Below are positions 20,961 to 33,692 of a stretch of DNA of 64,000 nucleotides, one piece after another; within the stretch, counting starts at the first letter, position 1; each line of letters opens with the position of its first letter. This stretch comes from Sipunculus nudus (taxonomy: Eukaryota > Annelida > Sipuncula > Golfingiida > Sipunculidae). The DNA lies in the NCBI GenBank assembly GCA_026874595.1, contig CM049318.1, positions 56,210,250 through 56,274,249 on the forward strand, read 5' to 3'. The notes beneath the pieces were generated by a model, which was not told the DNA's origin, did no database searches, and was given only the letters and a program-made list of their open reading frames with translations. Made by a program: the position numbers and the translations under genes.

Positions 20961-23900
20961 GTTCACCAGAGAGCCATCTGCTTGTGCCGCAGTAGTGCTG
21001 TGCGGGGGTTAGGGTGAAGGTCACTGCCGACAGAACAGCATAGCTAGCCTGCAAGCAACACGCGATTTCAGTAAAACTCAGCCGTATTTGGTTCAAGCCA
21101 GAGATGCGTCATTGCGAACAAGTACTGTCAAGTGACAAAAAAAAGTTCGGATTGGGACTGTAACACTCGGCTAAATTGGCGAGGCTTTAGGAATATGGTG
21201 TCGGTGCAGAAATCGTGTAAAGATGCCGACCAGTCGGTAATGCGTTGGCTGCAAAGAGTTGGGAGAAAAGGTGTCCTTCATACTTATTTTCAGATGAATT
21301 CTTTATGCGACTTTGGATATGATTGTATATGTAATGTCTGAATGTCTGAAAAGAATTTCATTCATATTACATTATACTATTCCAATGCAGGTCAAAGAAT
21401 TACTGAATTATTTTTAGAGTATTTATTGAAACAGTTTATAATAATAAAGATAGTGGCTTATACAGGCGATTAGATAAGTTTCATCCACGGTGGAAGTTCA
21501 AAGGGAATAACCTATAAAGCAATAACGCCCTCCTTGGCAATTCAAAAAATATATTTGTTCTGTAGCATTTGTACATTTATCGAATGACCAATTAACCAAT
21601 GCATCTAAAAACATTAAAAACAGCTCACAAGAACACATAATTTGACATGTATGGCAAATAAAGAACACCTTTGACATATTTCTGAGTGACAAATGATAAA
21701 TCAGCTTTCACGTCACACATTTTTTATGTAAAGGGTGATCATTCATATCTTAGTGAATGTGAGTGTAAAACCTGAAAAGAAACCCTGTGTACTTGGGATT
21801 TCCGCCATCCGGCACTCAATAATGATATATGGGGTATCATGTTCCCACACTAGTCATGTTAATCTTCAATAGACAGGCTACTTCATATTCAATTAACAAC
21901 TTCCTGCTGATTCATGTTACCCTGTTACCACCAGCCGGCTTGTGCATTTACTACATCACCTAGGGATGAATGTGAAGGGGGGGGGGGCTTGAATAACCGT
22001 GATTGGTCTTCTGTCAGTCTCTCATGTCTGACAAGCTCTTATGATTCAGCTACCACAGGGGAATAAATTGGAACTATCACATAGACTGATTGCATTTTGT
22101 TTTATAAATTTTCTTTTTAGTGATTGATTTGATTGTTTACTGCTAATTTTTTAAATTTAACATATTTCAGGTTTTTAGTTTTTTTTATAAATCAGGCAGT
22201 TTTGTGGTATATTCATTATAAACAGAATTTATAAAACGAATGTGCGTTTGGTATTTTTTAAACATTCCAGACGGCCTGTGCTATATTTAATTCAGAAAAG
22301 CTATCATAGGTATCATATTCAGCTGATTGATTGTGCTTCTGATGTTAGGTATGGACAATAATCTACTGAATTTTATGTTTCTATTTGTGCAGTATTTGAT
22401 GAATATCTGTTATTTTATTTACTCTGCAAACGTTTTAGAAAAAAAAATTCCAGGCTGTGTTTAATTAGTTTTTTTCTATCCTGATTTAATTTTTTATATA
22501 GTTGTTATGTGTGTCAAATTGTTGAGCCTTACTTTGCCTAAAAGCATCGGGGCTAAGTCGTTCAGGCCTGGTACTTTTCATGTTCGTCATTATTGCCACT
22601 TTATTGGGCTCAAAGTAATCCTGCATGAAATGTTTTTCACTTTTTATGCTGCCCTTGCTGAATGGATAAGTGACCACGGAGATTCCATGGCCGATGTTGT
22701 GCACCCGTTTCTGCGCTAATTCCCGTTTTCTCGGTTATTCTGGGATCATGAAGAACGCTATCCTACGGTTAAAGCATTGGCATCTTTCATACCTGTTGTT
22801 AATTTCGATGCTATGTGAATGCTGTGAGTAATATACGTACAACGGAAGTGCCAGGGGTAGGGTTCAAACCGCGTCATAGTCCGGCGCTTCCCAGAGGTAG
22901 TTTCACATTGTAACATATAAAGATACAAATTATTATGAGTTTTGAATGCACCCGGTCGACAATTATTTATTGCTAATTAATTAACTGGGATTAAATTTCG
23001 AGGCTTCCTAAAACCCGAATGCCTAGTAGTAGTATAATGGACTGGAAGTGGTGCACTGGGCTGGTATACAATCCGATGGGTGGTGTTAATCACGTTGCTA
23101 CGACCGGGGACTGGTATTCAACAGACCCATACCCAAGTAACAACTCCTGTCTACGTGACCCGTACCCTTTTCCAGTATATGCGGTCTATAGGTCCTAATT
23201 CTGACAAACGTATTGTGTTAAAAGAACTTGTCATCATAACCATGTCCTTATGACCTGGTACGTGCAGAGCAAGAGGTTCCTACACTTATGGCTTCTCTTC
23301 TGTTAACAAATCTTATAACTGTCTACTCAGCTTTAGGCTGTGATGAAGAGTAATATCGCTGAGATAATGACTCTCCTTTCTCTGCACTAACTACCTCAAT
23401 ACTCAGTGTGCTCTCATCTAGCAAATATAGAGCTTTCAGGTTAGCTTTCACCTTGTGTAAAAAAACCATGAAGGCTGAATCATCTTTCGGATATACCAAT
23501 GATCAATCAACCTGTGGATCCATGTATTTATTCAAAAGTTCAATGAAATCACGTAACGTACTACCAGAAAGTACTTTGTACAACACAATGCTGCGATCAG
23601 GCAGAGCTATCTTGACAATGACGTTTAGAAGAAAGCAAATCAAAATTAACATTCATACAAACGATGGAAGATGGCAAAACTCTTAGCAGTATAAACCTAT
23701 AATACTTCCACCTGCCTTAACTGCTATACAAAATCGCCGCAAGATCCTAAATGGATGACCGGGCTAACGGTCGGACGAATTCAAGCAGGTCTACATACAA
23801 AGTACACTTTTACCGTTGATCTGGATATTTAAGGGTAAATATGAATCATCCCTTAGGATTCAAGTATACTGTGCCTGGACTAAGGACAACAATTACTGAT

Positions 23901-25200
23901 TACATCCCCCCCCTCTCCCATGGCCAAAACACATCCGTGATGTGAAAATTCAATATGAAACTCGACACTATTTTAGAGTGCTCAGGCGACAAACAATCCA
24001 CATCTCATTCTGATGGTTGACGGTTATGAAGTGTCGTTGACCGTTTAAATTTAAACACCCTGATAAATAATTTCCTTATATTATTATTTTTGAACACTGG
24101 GAAAACAAGCATAGGAAGTGATCTTTAGTGTTTATAATAAAATTGATAAAATATAATCAAGCGCCAGGTTTTACCGTCCATCGAATTGTAATCAATCTGA
24201 AAACTGTTGTTCAACGTGTAGAAAATGCAAAGTTTCATTGACTGTTTAGGTGTGTATTCTGCACAAGTACAAAAATACGAAATGCGTGCTACCGTGTCAT
24301 ATAACGTAATCTAATGTATTGTTCCAATGATACCTGGTGCATCTGTTAACCACAAGGACATCCGCTACAACATATAAATGACTGAGGCTTAACAAAGGTA
24401 ATCGCTTATGCTATTTAGTAAATTAGTTGTTAAAGGGAAATTCAATTTTTACAACATTGCCTTAGTGCTCGGTTGGTTACGAATTTTGATTTAAAGTTTG
24501 CCTTTATACAGTCGCTCAGTAGTATAATACATGTCAAAAGCTAATATCCAAACACGTTCAAATCATAATTATATGATTTCGGATACTTCCACTCAATATA
24601 TGAATGGAAATTTTAAAACTTGGTTTGAAACATACTCGTATGATAAATAATGAAATTTGGAAATCTGTATTAACCTCAACGATAGGAACGGTCACTTTTA
24701 TGACAAATGCCATGAAATATTAAAAGTAAAAGTGACAAGGATAATTCCCCTGTTGACCCTTTTTGACTGAATACTTATAAACACAAGTAACCCAGAAATG
24801 GACAAGTAGACAATTACATTGATTTACTGTAAGTCACAGTTGACCTGTAAGTACATTACGGCTATAAAGAATAACTTGTACTTTGAATGGTCAAAGTCAA
24901 ATGTAAACACACCATACAACACTGGATCAGAACATGTGTAGGAAAGATATCCGTACAGCCCTATTTTAAAATTCCTATAAAGGAGTAGGGTTCTTTATGG
25001 AAACAAGATAATTCTTTAAACTATTCAATGAATGCATAAAAAAATTGATTACCTGACTTTCATGTCCATCCGTGATAACCTTCCCAAGTTGATAATAATT
25101 TATGAGTAAAAAACCATAAATTTCACAATTACCGAAAGTCCTCTTCACATTCAAATTTCAGACCCTTGAATTGAAGCTAGCATAGTCCATTATAAACCTT
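20961..25200. other. Non-coding stretch, nothing firmly recognised
   Basis: About 4 kb without a supportable exon. It contains scattered short open frames (for example 22507-22719 and 23408-23686) with no recognisable domain and no consistent splice partners, a G-run near 21980, and a possible B-box-like GGTTCAAACC at 22861-22870. Host intergenic DNA or very old repeat material is the likely content. Confidence 0.5.
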
Positions 25201-25288
25201 CGAATGGAGTCATATAAAGCGTGTCCAGTTTAATTCTTGGATCGCGGACTCACGGTCGTACCACCATTTGCCAAAAGACAACTACAAA

Positions 25289-25290
<2 letters not shown>

Positions 25291-25328
<38 letters not shown>
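25291..25328. repeat. (CT)n microsatellite
   Basis: About 19 CT units. The Ser-Leu open frames through it are artefacts of the repeat. Confidence 0.95.
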
Positions 25329-25330
<2 letters not shown>

Positions 25331-25875
25331 GAGAGATCCGCATCATGCCCTGCCTGGATTGCAATGGTGTGTGGGGGATTGCTTGGATATTCTCCATTCA
25401 GAGGCTTTATCAAGGGTGATCATAATTCCTGACCTCGTGCGGAACTTGAAGAAAAGGAAAGTGGTGCCACCCATCTATACCGCGTCATGCATGTGTATCA
25501 TTAGAGTTTCATTCATTGGGTTTAAACAGAACGTTGAACAGGGCAAATATTTTCATGGTCACATAGATTCACTGGAATTACGTAAAACCGTTTACCTGTG
25601 TATAGTTTTATAATCATATTTCGCTTTATGGGCTATCTATGGATTCCATGTTGGACTAGCTCTAAAACAACTATCGAAAAGTCCTTTATTAGGGCCAAGA
25701 TCAGCATCTACCAGACTGTGACTCAACAAAATGTAGAACTGTAGATCAGGGTCCTCTGAAGTGTAGCGTGGAGTTGGGTGGAATGGGAACACGGGAGCTT
25801 GGGCGATACGGTTCCATACCATGTTTAACAAGGACATGCGTGTCAAGCCTTATATCGCTGTTAGCTGAAAATCTG

Positions 25876-25876
<1 letters not shown>

Positions 25877-25935
<59 letters not shown>

Positions 25936-25940
25936 ATATG
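25877..25940. repeat. (AT)n microsatellite next to a LINE 3' end
   Basis: An AT run with one interruption (ATTTAT). It lies just beyond the 3' end of the minus-strand LINE, where simple repeats commonly form. Confidence 0.9.
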
Positions 25941-25979
25941 TAACTAAAGCAAGCATATGCATCCATACATGTTCACTAC

Positions 25980-28900
25980 TGCTAAGTAGTGAATTGCTAT
26001 GTGTTTGTTTCAATATTAATTCCAAAAGAGTATTGCTCTTTAAAAAATCTTTGAATGTCCAACATTAAACTGATGGTGAATGGACATTTTCAAACAATGT
26101 GCATCAATGATTCATTTGTTTCTTTATAAAACGTGCATTTATTTGAATCAATTATATTATTATTTTGTAAAGAAAAGGGTTTAAAGAAAGCCTTTTATGT
26201 AGAATATAATACTCGAACATGCGAAGTTTGAAAATATCGTTGTTATGTAAATCGTAGAGAACCCCTGACGAACAACTTCATCTGATATATTAAAATCATT
26301 TTCTCATTTTGTTATCACTTTATCACGTGCTACTTTTAGCTTATCAAAAAAATACTGTGTATTTGGATAGTACCTTTATTATTGTCTGGAGGCGCTTTTA
26401 TAGTTACTATTTCATTCTATAGGTGCTATTTTGTCTTTATATCCACTATGTAGATTTTCCTTCCAGGTCTGTGGTTTAGCTTTTAATCTAGCATAGTTCA
26501 GAAAATCTATATTATATTTATATTTCTTACATAATTCTTGATAGCTCATGAAACAAGCTTTCATTTGAGTATGTTTCACCATATCTTTTATATATTCAAC
26601 ACCACTGTAATAAAAATTAAAAAAAATAACACTTTGTTTTTATTATATTGAAATTAAACCAAATACATTGTGACATGATATCATCATTTATACAAAGATT
26701 ATGATAATTGTAGGTACACCAGTGCTAAATTATTTCTTCCCAAAGGGGATCTTTGGAAGTCATGATTTCTTTTGCATTTTCAGACGCTAAAGTACATGAC
26801 AACGAGGTTTCTTTGAGTTTGGATAATCCTAAAACTAACTTTCTCCATGCATCGGTAGGGCTTTTATTTAAAAAACGTTTGATCCAAGTCAATTTCAATG
26901 ATGCATTTTTTATATGAAATGTGATACATGTTTAGTCCCCCTTTCTCTACTGTCGCAATTAATGTCTGTCTTTTTAATAAATCTGAATGTTTTCCCGATA
27001 TGAATTTATATATAGGTGTTTCAAACTGTTTCATAAAAGCTTTACAGGGAGATGGGAGGTTCGATAAATGGAATATTAATTGAGAGAATACAAAGCTTTT
27101 AAATAAAGTTATTTTATCAATTGGTGTAAGCTTTTTTGTATTCCATATAGATCGAGTATTGTTTATTCTATTATTAAACGATTTGAAGTTGTCATTTACA
27201 GTGTTTTCCAGTGATGGAAAAACTTTAACTCCTGGGATTGTTACACCATCTTCAGAATATAATATACCTAAATCCTTAATTCTTTTTTATCCACACGGTT
27301 GTCCTTTCTCAATGGCATTATAATTGTCTTCATTGAATAATTTTAATGGTTTTTCAATTCTTTTATATTAATTTATAAAAAATGCCGTGTCATCTGCGTA
27401 TTATAATATTTTACTCTCTACATCATCAACAATTATACCTTTTTTTGCCTAATTGCAATCACTAATGATTTAATTCCTTAAACAAACAAGTATGGAGATA
27501 TTGGCCTCCTTCCGGAAACCTGCTGTAACAGAAAAAAAGGGCGAAGACCATCCATTATTTGTCACACAACTTGCAATGTTTTAAAAACAGTTTTATCATG
27601 GATATTGTATTAAAATCAAAATTCATAATTTGTTAAATATTGAATATGTACTCTCATTCGAAATAATCAAACTTTTTTTTCAAAATGTACTGCCATTAAC
27701 ATGGTATATATTTTTTCCTGACAACATATCTTATAAAACTAGTTATTTTATTTTCTTTTTCACCTATATATCAGTCTTCATGAAACCTGTCTGGTCTTCA
27801 TGAATCAACTCTTGCAGAATTTTTTATATTGTATAAGCTAAGCTGTTTGTGATTATCTTATAGTATTTTTATAATATGTTAATGGTCTCCAGTAGTTTAC
27901 ATAAAACAGATCTTTTCCTTTTTTTAAAGTAAACTTATTATACCTTGTCTTTGAAAAAGCTATTCAATATATAATAGAATATTGAATAGCTTTTATAAAA
28001 AAATATTTAACATCATTCCAAAGGGAATTTATAAAATTGAGCAGTGAGGCCAATACTGCCTGGATATTTATCATTTTTTATATTTTTAAAACTGTTCAGC
28101 AGTTCGTATTCCTCGATTTATTTTGACAAGAAGGTATTAAATATAATTGTATTACTTTTGTTTGAAGTATAAAGATGACTGAAGAAGTTTTCTTGTGTTT
28201 TTAATATTTCTTGAGGTTCACATATTATTATCACATATTATACATTATGCACGACAGAGCCTAGTAAAAAATATTTCATATTGTAAAAATAGGTTGAAAT
28301 ATGGTTGAAATACATACAGAAAGAAGAATATGTCATGGCTCAGAAAAGAGAAAAATTATGTGTACACCTGAAGAAATGGGAAATGCTGCTCCCATATTTG
28401 TCAGAATACTAAGATACCAGATGATAATTACATTTCTGTAAGATTGTATTACTTTGTGTTGCTTGGACCTGTATTTAATAAAAAGTAATAAAACACTACT
28501 AATTAAATCTTGTTACAATCTTAAAAATGTGTCTATGGATGCCTTGTGTTATGTACATATTGTTGATTGTATTGCCACTTTGTGAGCATTTATGTAAGTT
28601 ATGTAAGACCTACACGTGCATCTTGTACACTGATTGTGCGTATGTCAGAAATGTCAATACAAATTTAAAGAAAGGTTCACATATTATTTAACCATTAACA
28701 TTTAATTTATCTGTAACTCACCTGTTATAGTTGTCCAAATTAAAGAAGTATTTAGTTGGTTTTCCTCTTCCTCGAAACATCTAAGGTGCTTCTTAATATT
28801 GCTCCTCGTGTTTTTTCTTCCATTATCTAAATCGCATCTGACAGATTCTTTTTGTTTTTGTTTCTAATTTACCTATTTTACATTTATTTATATTTTTTCA

Positions 28901-29400
28901 TGTGGACTAGTTAATTGTTGTTTCTTTATTGACTACTTTTATAGTAACCCATTTTAAAGATGGATTGGATTCCTTATTATGTTTGACAGGGTTTTCTATG
29001 CATCGTTTAATAATTTTCACATAATTGTGATCCTGTGATAGTGAGTTGTTGCAATTCCAAAAACCTGGTCCTCTGGTATGTTGAAGTCTTTTTATACTCA
29101 GGGTTATACCTTTGTAATCAGATTTGAAATCTGGAACACTGTCTACTGATTGTAAGAAGCCTAATAAGCCCAATAAAATCAAAATAAAATCTATTCTCCT
29201 GGCTGTCCAAGTTTGATTATTACGTGACCGTGGTTATTTCTGGAGTTCAGGATTACAGTATTGCCAAATATCAACAATATCTAGAGATCTTCCGTCCATC
29301 TATTAATGTTTTCGAGTCTGATTATTATGGGTGTTATTTTAAGTCAACCATGTCGAAAGAGTGATGGTTCTAAAGTAATATTCCAGTCACCCCAAATAAT
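25980..29400 (-). pseudogene. L1-like non-LTR retrotransposon, 5'-truncated and degenerate
   Basis: Read on the - strand from 29400 downward, the order is: part of an apurinic endonuclease (GDWN near 29380, then SDYKGITLSIK and RGPGFWNCNNSL near 29110-29040), a linker helix region, then reverse transcriptase blocks: DKYPGSIGLTAQFYK near 28070, LIHEDQTGFMK near 27800, and the catalytic YADD at 27400-27389. After that come the C-terminal KAFMKQFETPIYKF and EKGGLNMYHI regions near 27030-26920. Many stops and frameshifts make it inactive. The endonuclease begins in mid-domain, so the copy is 5'-truncated, as is usual for LINE insertions. It abuts the gag remnant of an LTR element at about 29400. 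Confidence 0.8.
27389..27400 (-). other. Reverse transcriptase YADD catalytic box
   Basis: The - strand codons TAC GCA GAT GAC, followed by Thr-Ala-Phe, match the (I/L)YADDT motif of L1-clade reverse transcriptases. The two aspartates coordinate the catalytic metal ions. Confidence 0.85.
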
Positions 29401-29409
29401 TAATTATCT

Positions 29410-30630
29410 TTAGACGCCAGACGATACTTTGGCCTCCGTAGCGTCAAACTCTTGTTTAGAGTCACGAAAGGAGTTGTACCCCTTGTTTACATGAAAAGAG
29501 CTTGGCTCTTGTATTATGATATGCATAGATTTTGAAACAACACCAGAAGATCTGCTCTTTGGTTTATTTGCAAGTTTCATTTGAAAATGACTGGTCCTTG
29601 TAGGACTCAGACACAGTGGACGTGGACTGAGGTGTAGCAATGGACTTGGTTGAACTATCAGGACTACTAGTACTGGGTGACTGCGCTTTAACTTCTTTTA
29701 ACCATACTGATTTACTGATTTACATTCTTTTTTGTGCTTGACTGGTTTGATTTGCTAGTAAAGGACATTTTTGTTGTGTTAATGAATAATAATCAGCTAA
29801 CTGAGCAGCAATGTCAAGTGTTTCAGGACTTTTCTCATCAAGAAAAGTTTTAACATCTGCGTTAATGCAGCGCTCAAATTCTTCAAGCAAAATCAACTGG
29901 CGCAAATTGTCATAATCTTTCATTACATTTTTAGAACTACACCAGCAATCAAACGACTGCTCTTTTATCCTAGCAAATTCTACATAGGTCTGTTCTTTGC
30001 GCTTTTTCCAATTTCTGGCGGTAAGCCTCCGGAACTAACACATAACCTTTTAGGATTAACCGTTTAACCTGGTCATAGTCAGCAGTGGCTTCTACTGACA
30101 GCTCTGTATAAATTTCTCTGGCCTTGCCAGTCAATACATTTTGGAATAGCAAAGTCCAGTTTTCCTTAGGCCATTTTAAATTTTAACATCAAAACTGTGA
30201 GTTGTGGCAGCACGTAGATCATATTCTAACCAAGTCTTTCTAACTCCAGTCGTTTTAACTCAATTTCTTTTTCTTTTTCTAGTCTTCCTCTTTCTAACCT
30301 TGCATGTTCTTCCCTCTCTTCTCTTTGTTTTTCTAATTCTAATTGTTTTAATGCTAGTTCATGTTGCATTTCTAACTTTTTTTAATTCTAACTGCATAGC
30401 AAGGCTGTCATTTTTCTGTGTTTCCCCTTCACTCTCTTCAATTAAAACTTTGCTAACTAGATCATAGTAGAGGTGAAAAGGGGCATGATTTTAGCAATGA
30501 TATCAGGCTTTCTCAAAGTTTTTCTCACACCACAAGTGTTGTCCAAACGCAACAACTGATCTTTTGTCAACTGTTCAAGTTGATCAGGGTCGGGATCTTC
30601 AACAAATGTCTCAGGTTTGAAATCTGCCAT
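29410..30630 (-). pseudogene. gag remnant of a Gypsy-type LTR retrotransposon
   Basis: The ATG at 30630-30628 opens MADFKPETFVEDPDPDQLEQ, followed by an acidic and coiled-coil segment with repeated QLELEKQREEREEH-type residues (30400-30250). Then comes a SCAN-like Gag region with LTGKAREIYTELS and LILKGYVLVPEAYRQK (about 30130-30010), and DYDNLRQLILLEEFERCINA (about 29915-29860). Stops and frame changes interrupt it several times. SCAN domains are known to derive from Gag of Gmr1-like Gypsy elements, which supports the assignment. A primer binding site and LTR lie upstream on the same strand. No pol follows, because a LINE begins at about 29400. Confidence 0.7.
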
Positions 30631-30723
30631 GTTAAGATGTTAACTGAGATAAATCATGTAAACAATGTAATATAAGCAATGTCTCAGGGTCAAGGCCTAA
30701 CAAAATTTTAAAACTATTAAGCC

Positions 30724-30740
30724 TCCCGGACGAGACCCCA
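30724..30740 (-). promoter_or_regulatory. Primer binding site resembling tRNA-Pro type
   Basis: The - strand TGGGGTCTCGTCCGGGA differs at about one position from the tRNA-Pro-complementary primer binding site TGGGGGCTCGTCCGGGA known from several LTR elements. It is 94 bases upstream of the gag ATG and directly next to the LTR, as expected for reverse-transcription priming. Confidence 0.65.
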
Positions 30741-31495
30741 ATTTTAGGTTACGGAACGTAATATCATAAGATCATGTAGTCGTGACGAGCTTAATTTTGT
30801 TACGGATTAATAAAAATCAGATTCTGTAACACTAGGCAGCGTGAAATGTCCAGGGGAATGAATAAGAAGTCAGTGGTTTTTTGTTAACAAATAATTATAA
30901 CTTTTTTCTTAAAACAACCCTTACATTACAATACACTAAATCAATACAATTACTTAGTATAACAACAGTATAACAGTAAATCAATACAATTACACAATAT
31001 AATAAATAAAGTGTACAGTACCAGAGTGTCCGGATCAAAGGCTTTTCTGGATACCACCACTGTTACAGCTCAGTAAGTCATTTAGAATATATAATCCAGA
31101 TGAACAGTTCACGTAAATCTTTTCGGAAAATAATAGTCCTATTCAATCCCAAATCAATTTGTTGTAATCCAAAAGTATAGTTCTGGTAATAGCCCTAAAG
31201 GTAAACTGAAGACTGTATAAAATCCGTTACAAATTTCGAAGAAGATCTGTAAATTCTGCAATAATCGGAAAGGTCAACAAACTGACTCACACTCTTCCGT
31301 GTCCGCTGGAATTTTTGTCTCTCCCTGCTCTCGGCTCTAAACACAGCCCCTATTTATAACTTTTTATCCGAAAATTCTAGAAATGGTAAATTCCATAGAA
31401 TAACACACACCTTACAGAGATACACTTGAAACATCTAGAACAAAGAACGCTGTGTTTCTACTCGTCAGATGTCACAGAATTGCCCCTATGACACG
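30741..31495 (-). mobile_element. LTR (U3-R-U5) of the gag-bearing element
   Basis: A roughly 0.75-kb stretch between the primer binding site and the C-rich tracts. On the - strand it has a TATAAATA box (31358-31351) followed by GGGGCTGTGTTTAGAGC, a plausible start region. The outer edge is probably near TGTCATAGGGG (31494 downward). The inner edge lacks a canonical CA end. With no second LTR to compare, both boundaries are approximate. Confidence 0.5.
31351..31358 (-). promoter_or_regulatory. TATA box of the LTR
   Basis: TATAAATA on the - strand within the putative U3-R junction, about 720 bases upstream of the gag ATG. Confidence 0.5.
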
Positions 31496-31548
31496 TTAAG
31501 TATAATAAAGTCAATATTATTATTATTGCCACCCTCCAAAGTGTAAAT

Positions 31549-31618
31549 TCCCCCCCCCCCCCCCCCCCATGGGTTCACCCATATACTGGTAGAAACAACC
31601 CCCCCCCCCCCCCCCCCC
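31549..31618. repeat. Two long C-tracts flanking a small palindrome
   Basis: Runs of about 18-20 C at 31549-31568 and 31599-31618 flank a 30-base spacer containing ATGGGTTCACCCAT, a perfect 6-bp-arm hairpin. Tract length may be inaccurate in the assembly. Confidence 0.8.
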
Positions 31619-31794
31619 AGTCATTTAGAACAAACCTGTGCTTTCCTATAGTCCCCACTCGAGTAGGGTTTCTTTAAGTGATGCACAGTGATCACTGAAG
31701 CATAGCAACTCTGTGGTGTTTCTTTAATAAAAGACTTAAACAAGGATAGGGTTACAATAATTTCACAAACTGGTTCTGGGGCTTTTTGGGGAAT

Positions 31795-32161
31795 TCATGC
31801 TGGGGCCAAGTTGGCTCTCGGGGAGAGGAACGGCAGTTGGCATGAGACCCTCGTAGCATGAGGATGTGCTCTGTACACCAACCATGAACTGTACATAATT
31901 TGGGGTCTAGAGATGTGTTTTACAGAGTGGAACGGAACCTGGACACTTGAACTTTCAATAAGGCCAACTCTTACTGTGTTTATCAAGCCTAAGGCCAGCT
32001 CATGGCATAACCGTTTGGTGAGAACCACCACAAGAATGGAAACACCTACTCAGGAGCCGTCTGTGTGGTATTCTGTGGGCCAAGTACTAGGGACCAAAAG
32101 GACCTCAGGGCTGACTGCCAGTGCCAGGCCTATGTGTACAGCATAACCGATACAGCATTTA
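31795..32161 (+). pseudogene. Possible degenerate exon ending in a strong donor
   Basis: The stretch reads as codons in one frame (GERNGSWHETLVA, a stop, then YTNHELYIIWGLEMCFTEWN). After a frame change it reads NGNTYSGAVCVVFCGPS and DCQCQAYVYSITDTAFM up to a consensus donor GTGAGT at 32162. A possible acceptor (TTTGCAG) and a short exon follow at about 32478, but the phases give an early stop. I do not recognise the family. The Cys pattern suggests a secreted or extracellular piece if it is coding at all. Confidence 0.25.
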
Positions 32162-32910
32162 TGGTGAGTCCCACGTTTGTTTCTTGAAAAGTTTCCAGAA
32201 CCTCCTTCTTTATTGTAGCCCATATATACAGTAAAATAGTAAAAGCTAGGAAGACCAGTATTATCTTTGTATCTTTGTATTACCATTGTTACTCTTTCAA
32301 CCTGTAAACTGACTAGATAATGTGTATATTTTTTTTTAAGCAATATTATCTACATCTAATTCGTATCTGTACTGGTATACAGTGTTAGAAGCATAAAAGG
32401 AGTAACTCTTAAAGTAGCTCAGATTTTTAAAGAAGTCTCATATAAAGTCTCAAGTCTCTTCTCTTTAATCTTTGCAGATTTAACTGGTATCGTGACACAT
32501 TCAGGACCCTTTTCATTCATATGCCTTGACGTGTTGCCACCAAGCCAGAGCCACTGATTTTATGCACCGTTAAGATACTAAATAAGTGTATTTTTTGTTA
32601 ATAAATATAATATAAATACTTGCTGACTTGTTTCTGTTTGCATGGAACTGTGCATTTGATTATTTGATGATGGAAGAACCTGGGGGCAAGGTACCTTAGG
32701 ATTGCCTGGGGTTTAAACCTTGACATCAGACCCCACACGTGGGCCAGGCCAACTCGCACGTCTCCCATGGCAACGAACTATGCTGCGCTACACAGACACA
32801 TGCAAGACTTTTGCGCACAATAAAAGAGACACCTGTAACGGCATGAAAATAATTTAATAATTTCTCTCTTAGCATGAGTGTTTGTCGTATTAAGTATATA
32901 TATTTATATC

Positions 32911-33423
32911 AGGGCATCACCTGACTGACATGTGTTGTGGCCGGGCGATGCACACGCTGTTTTTGTTGACACCTGTGATCGTGCCCGGTCCACTGTTTTA
33001 ACACTCGTTTACAACAGGAGTATGAAAACGGCTGCCAGGCAATATTTGACAAGTACAGAATTATTTTATCGGGAAAATGCTATTTTTCTTGTTAATTCGA
33101 AATACTTTTTATTGGTGATTGGGCCCCTTTTAGATTTTTAATGATATTATACATATGAAATTTTGTATAGAGTAAGGTGTATCCTTTATGGTGTACTTCA
33201 ATGGAATTCTTATGAAAATGTTTATTTTTATCATTACTATTCAAATTGCCTCATTTCTTTCCACCTTGACCCTGTTAATTGGTTAAAATGACGTTTGCGA
33301 TAAGCCTTCCTATCTCAAAGTTTCATAACTCTACATCAGCGTCAGTTGAACAAAATGTAACTTGTTATGTTCTCCGTAACTATTAAATATATAGGAAAAT
33401 TGACCAAAGTCTGGCGATAAAAT
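32911..33423 (+). repeat. 510-bp near-identical direct duplication, copy a
   Basis: It starts AGGGCATCACCTGACTGAC and matches 33700-34213 with only a few differences: one extra T, TCATTTC versus TCTTATTTC, and a short CTACAT indel. It contains a short open frame (32932-33141) that is identical in both copies. No family is recognised. Confidence 0.85.
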
Positions 33424-33692
33424 GCATTTACTTAAAGGGGCATAATCAGGACCGATATGCCTATTCTTTCACACTATCAGTTCACTTTTTCTTTATTTAA
33501 AAGTTTCCCAGCAAAACAATCCAAGTACACAATCTTTGTACCTCGCATACGGCTTTAAAACAACTTGTTATGGCTCTGCGTGTTGAAAAAACACAGTCCA
33601 CGTCTGTTTCCCCTAACAAGCCCTCTCGACCGGAAGTCCGATTGTGAGCCGCGATGTTTCGACCAGCGAAAAAAATATATTTTTGGGGTCGA

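Noticed and set aside
25221-25613. 130-residue + open frame, one of the longer ones in the window
   Set aside because: It runs through a (CT)n repeat (Ser-Leu repeat) and shows no domain, splice partner or protein-like composition on either side.
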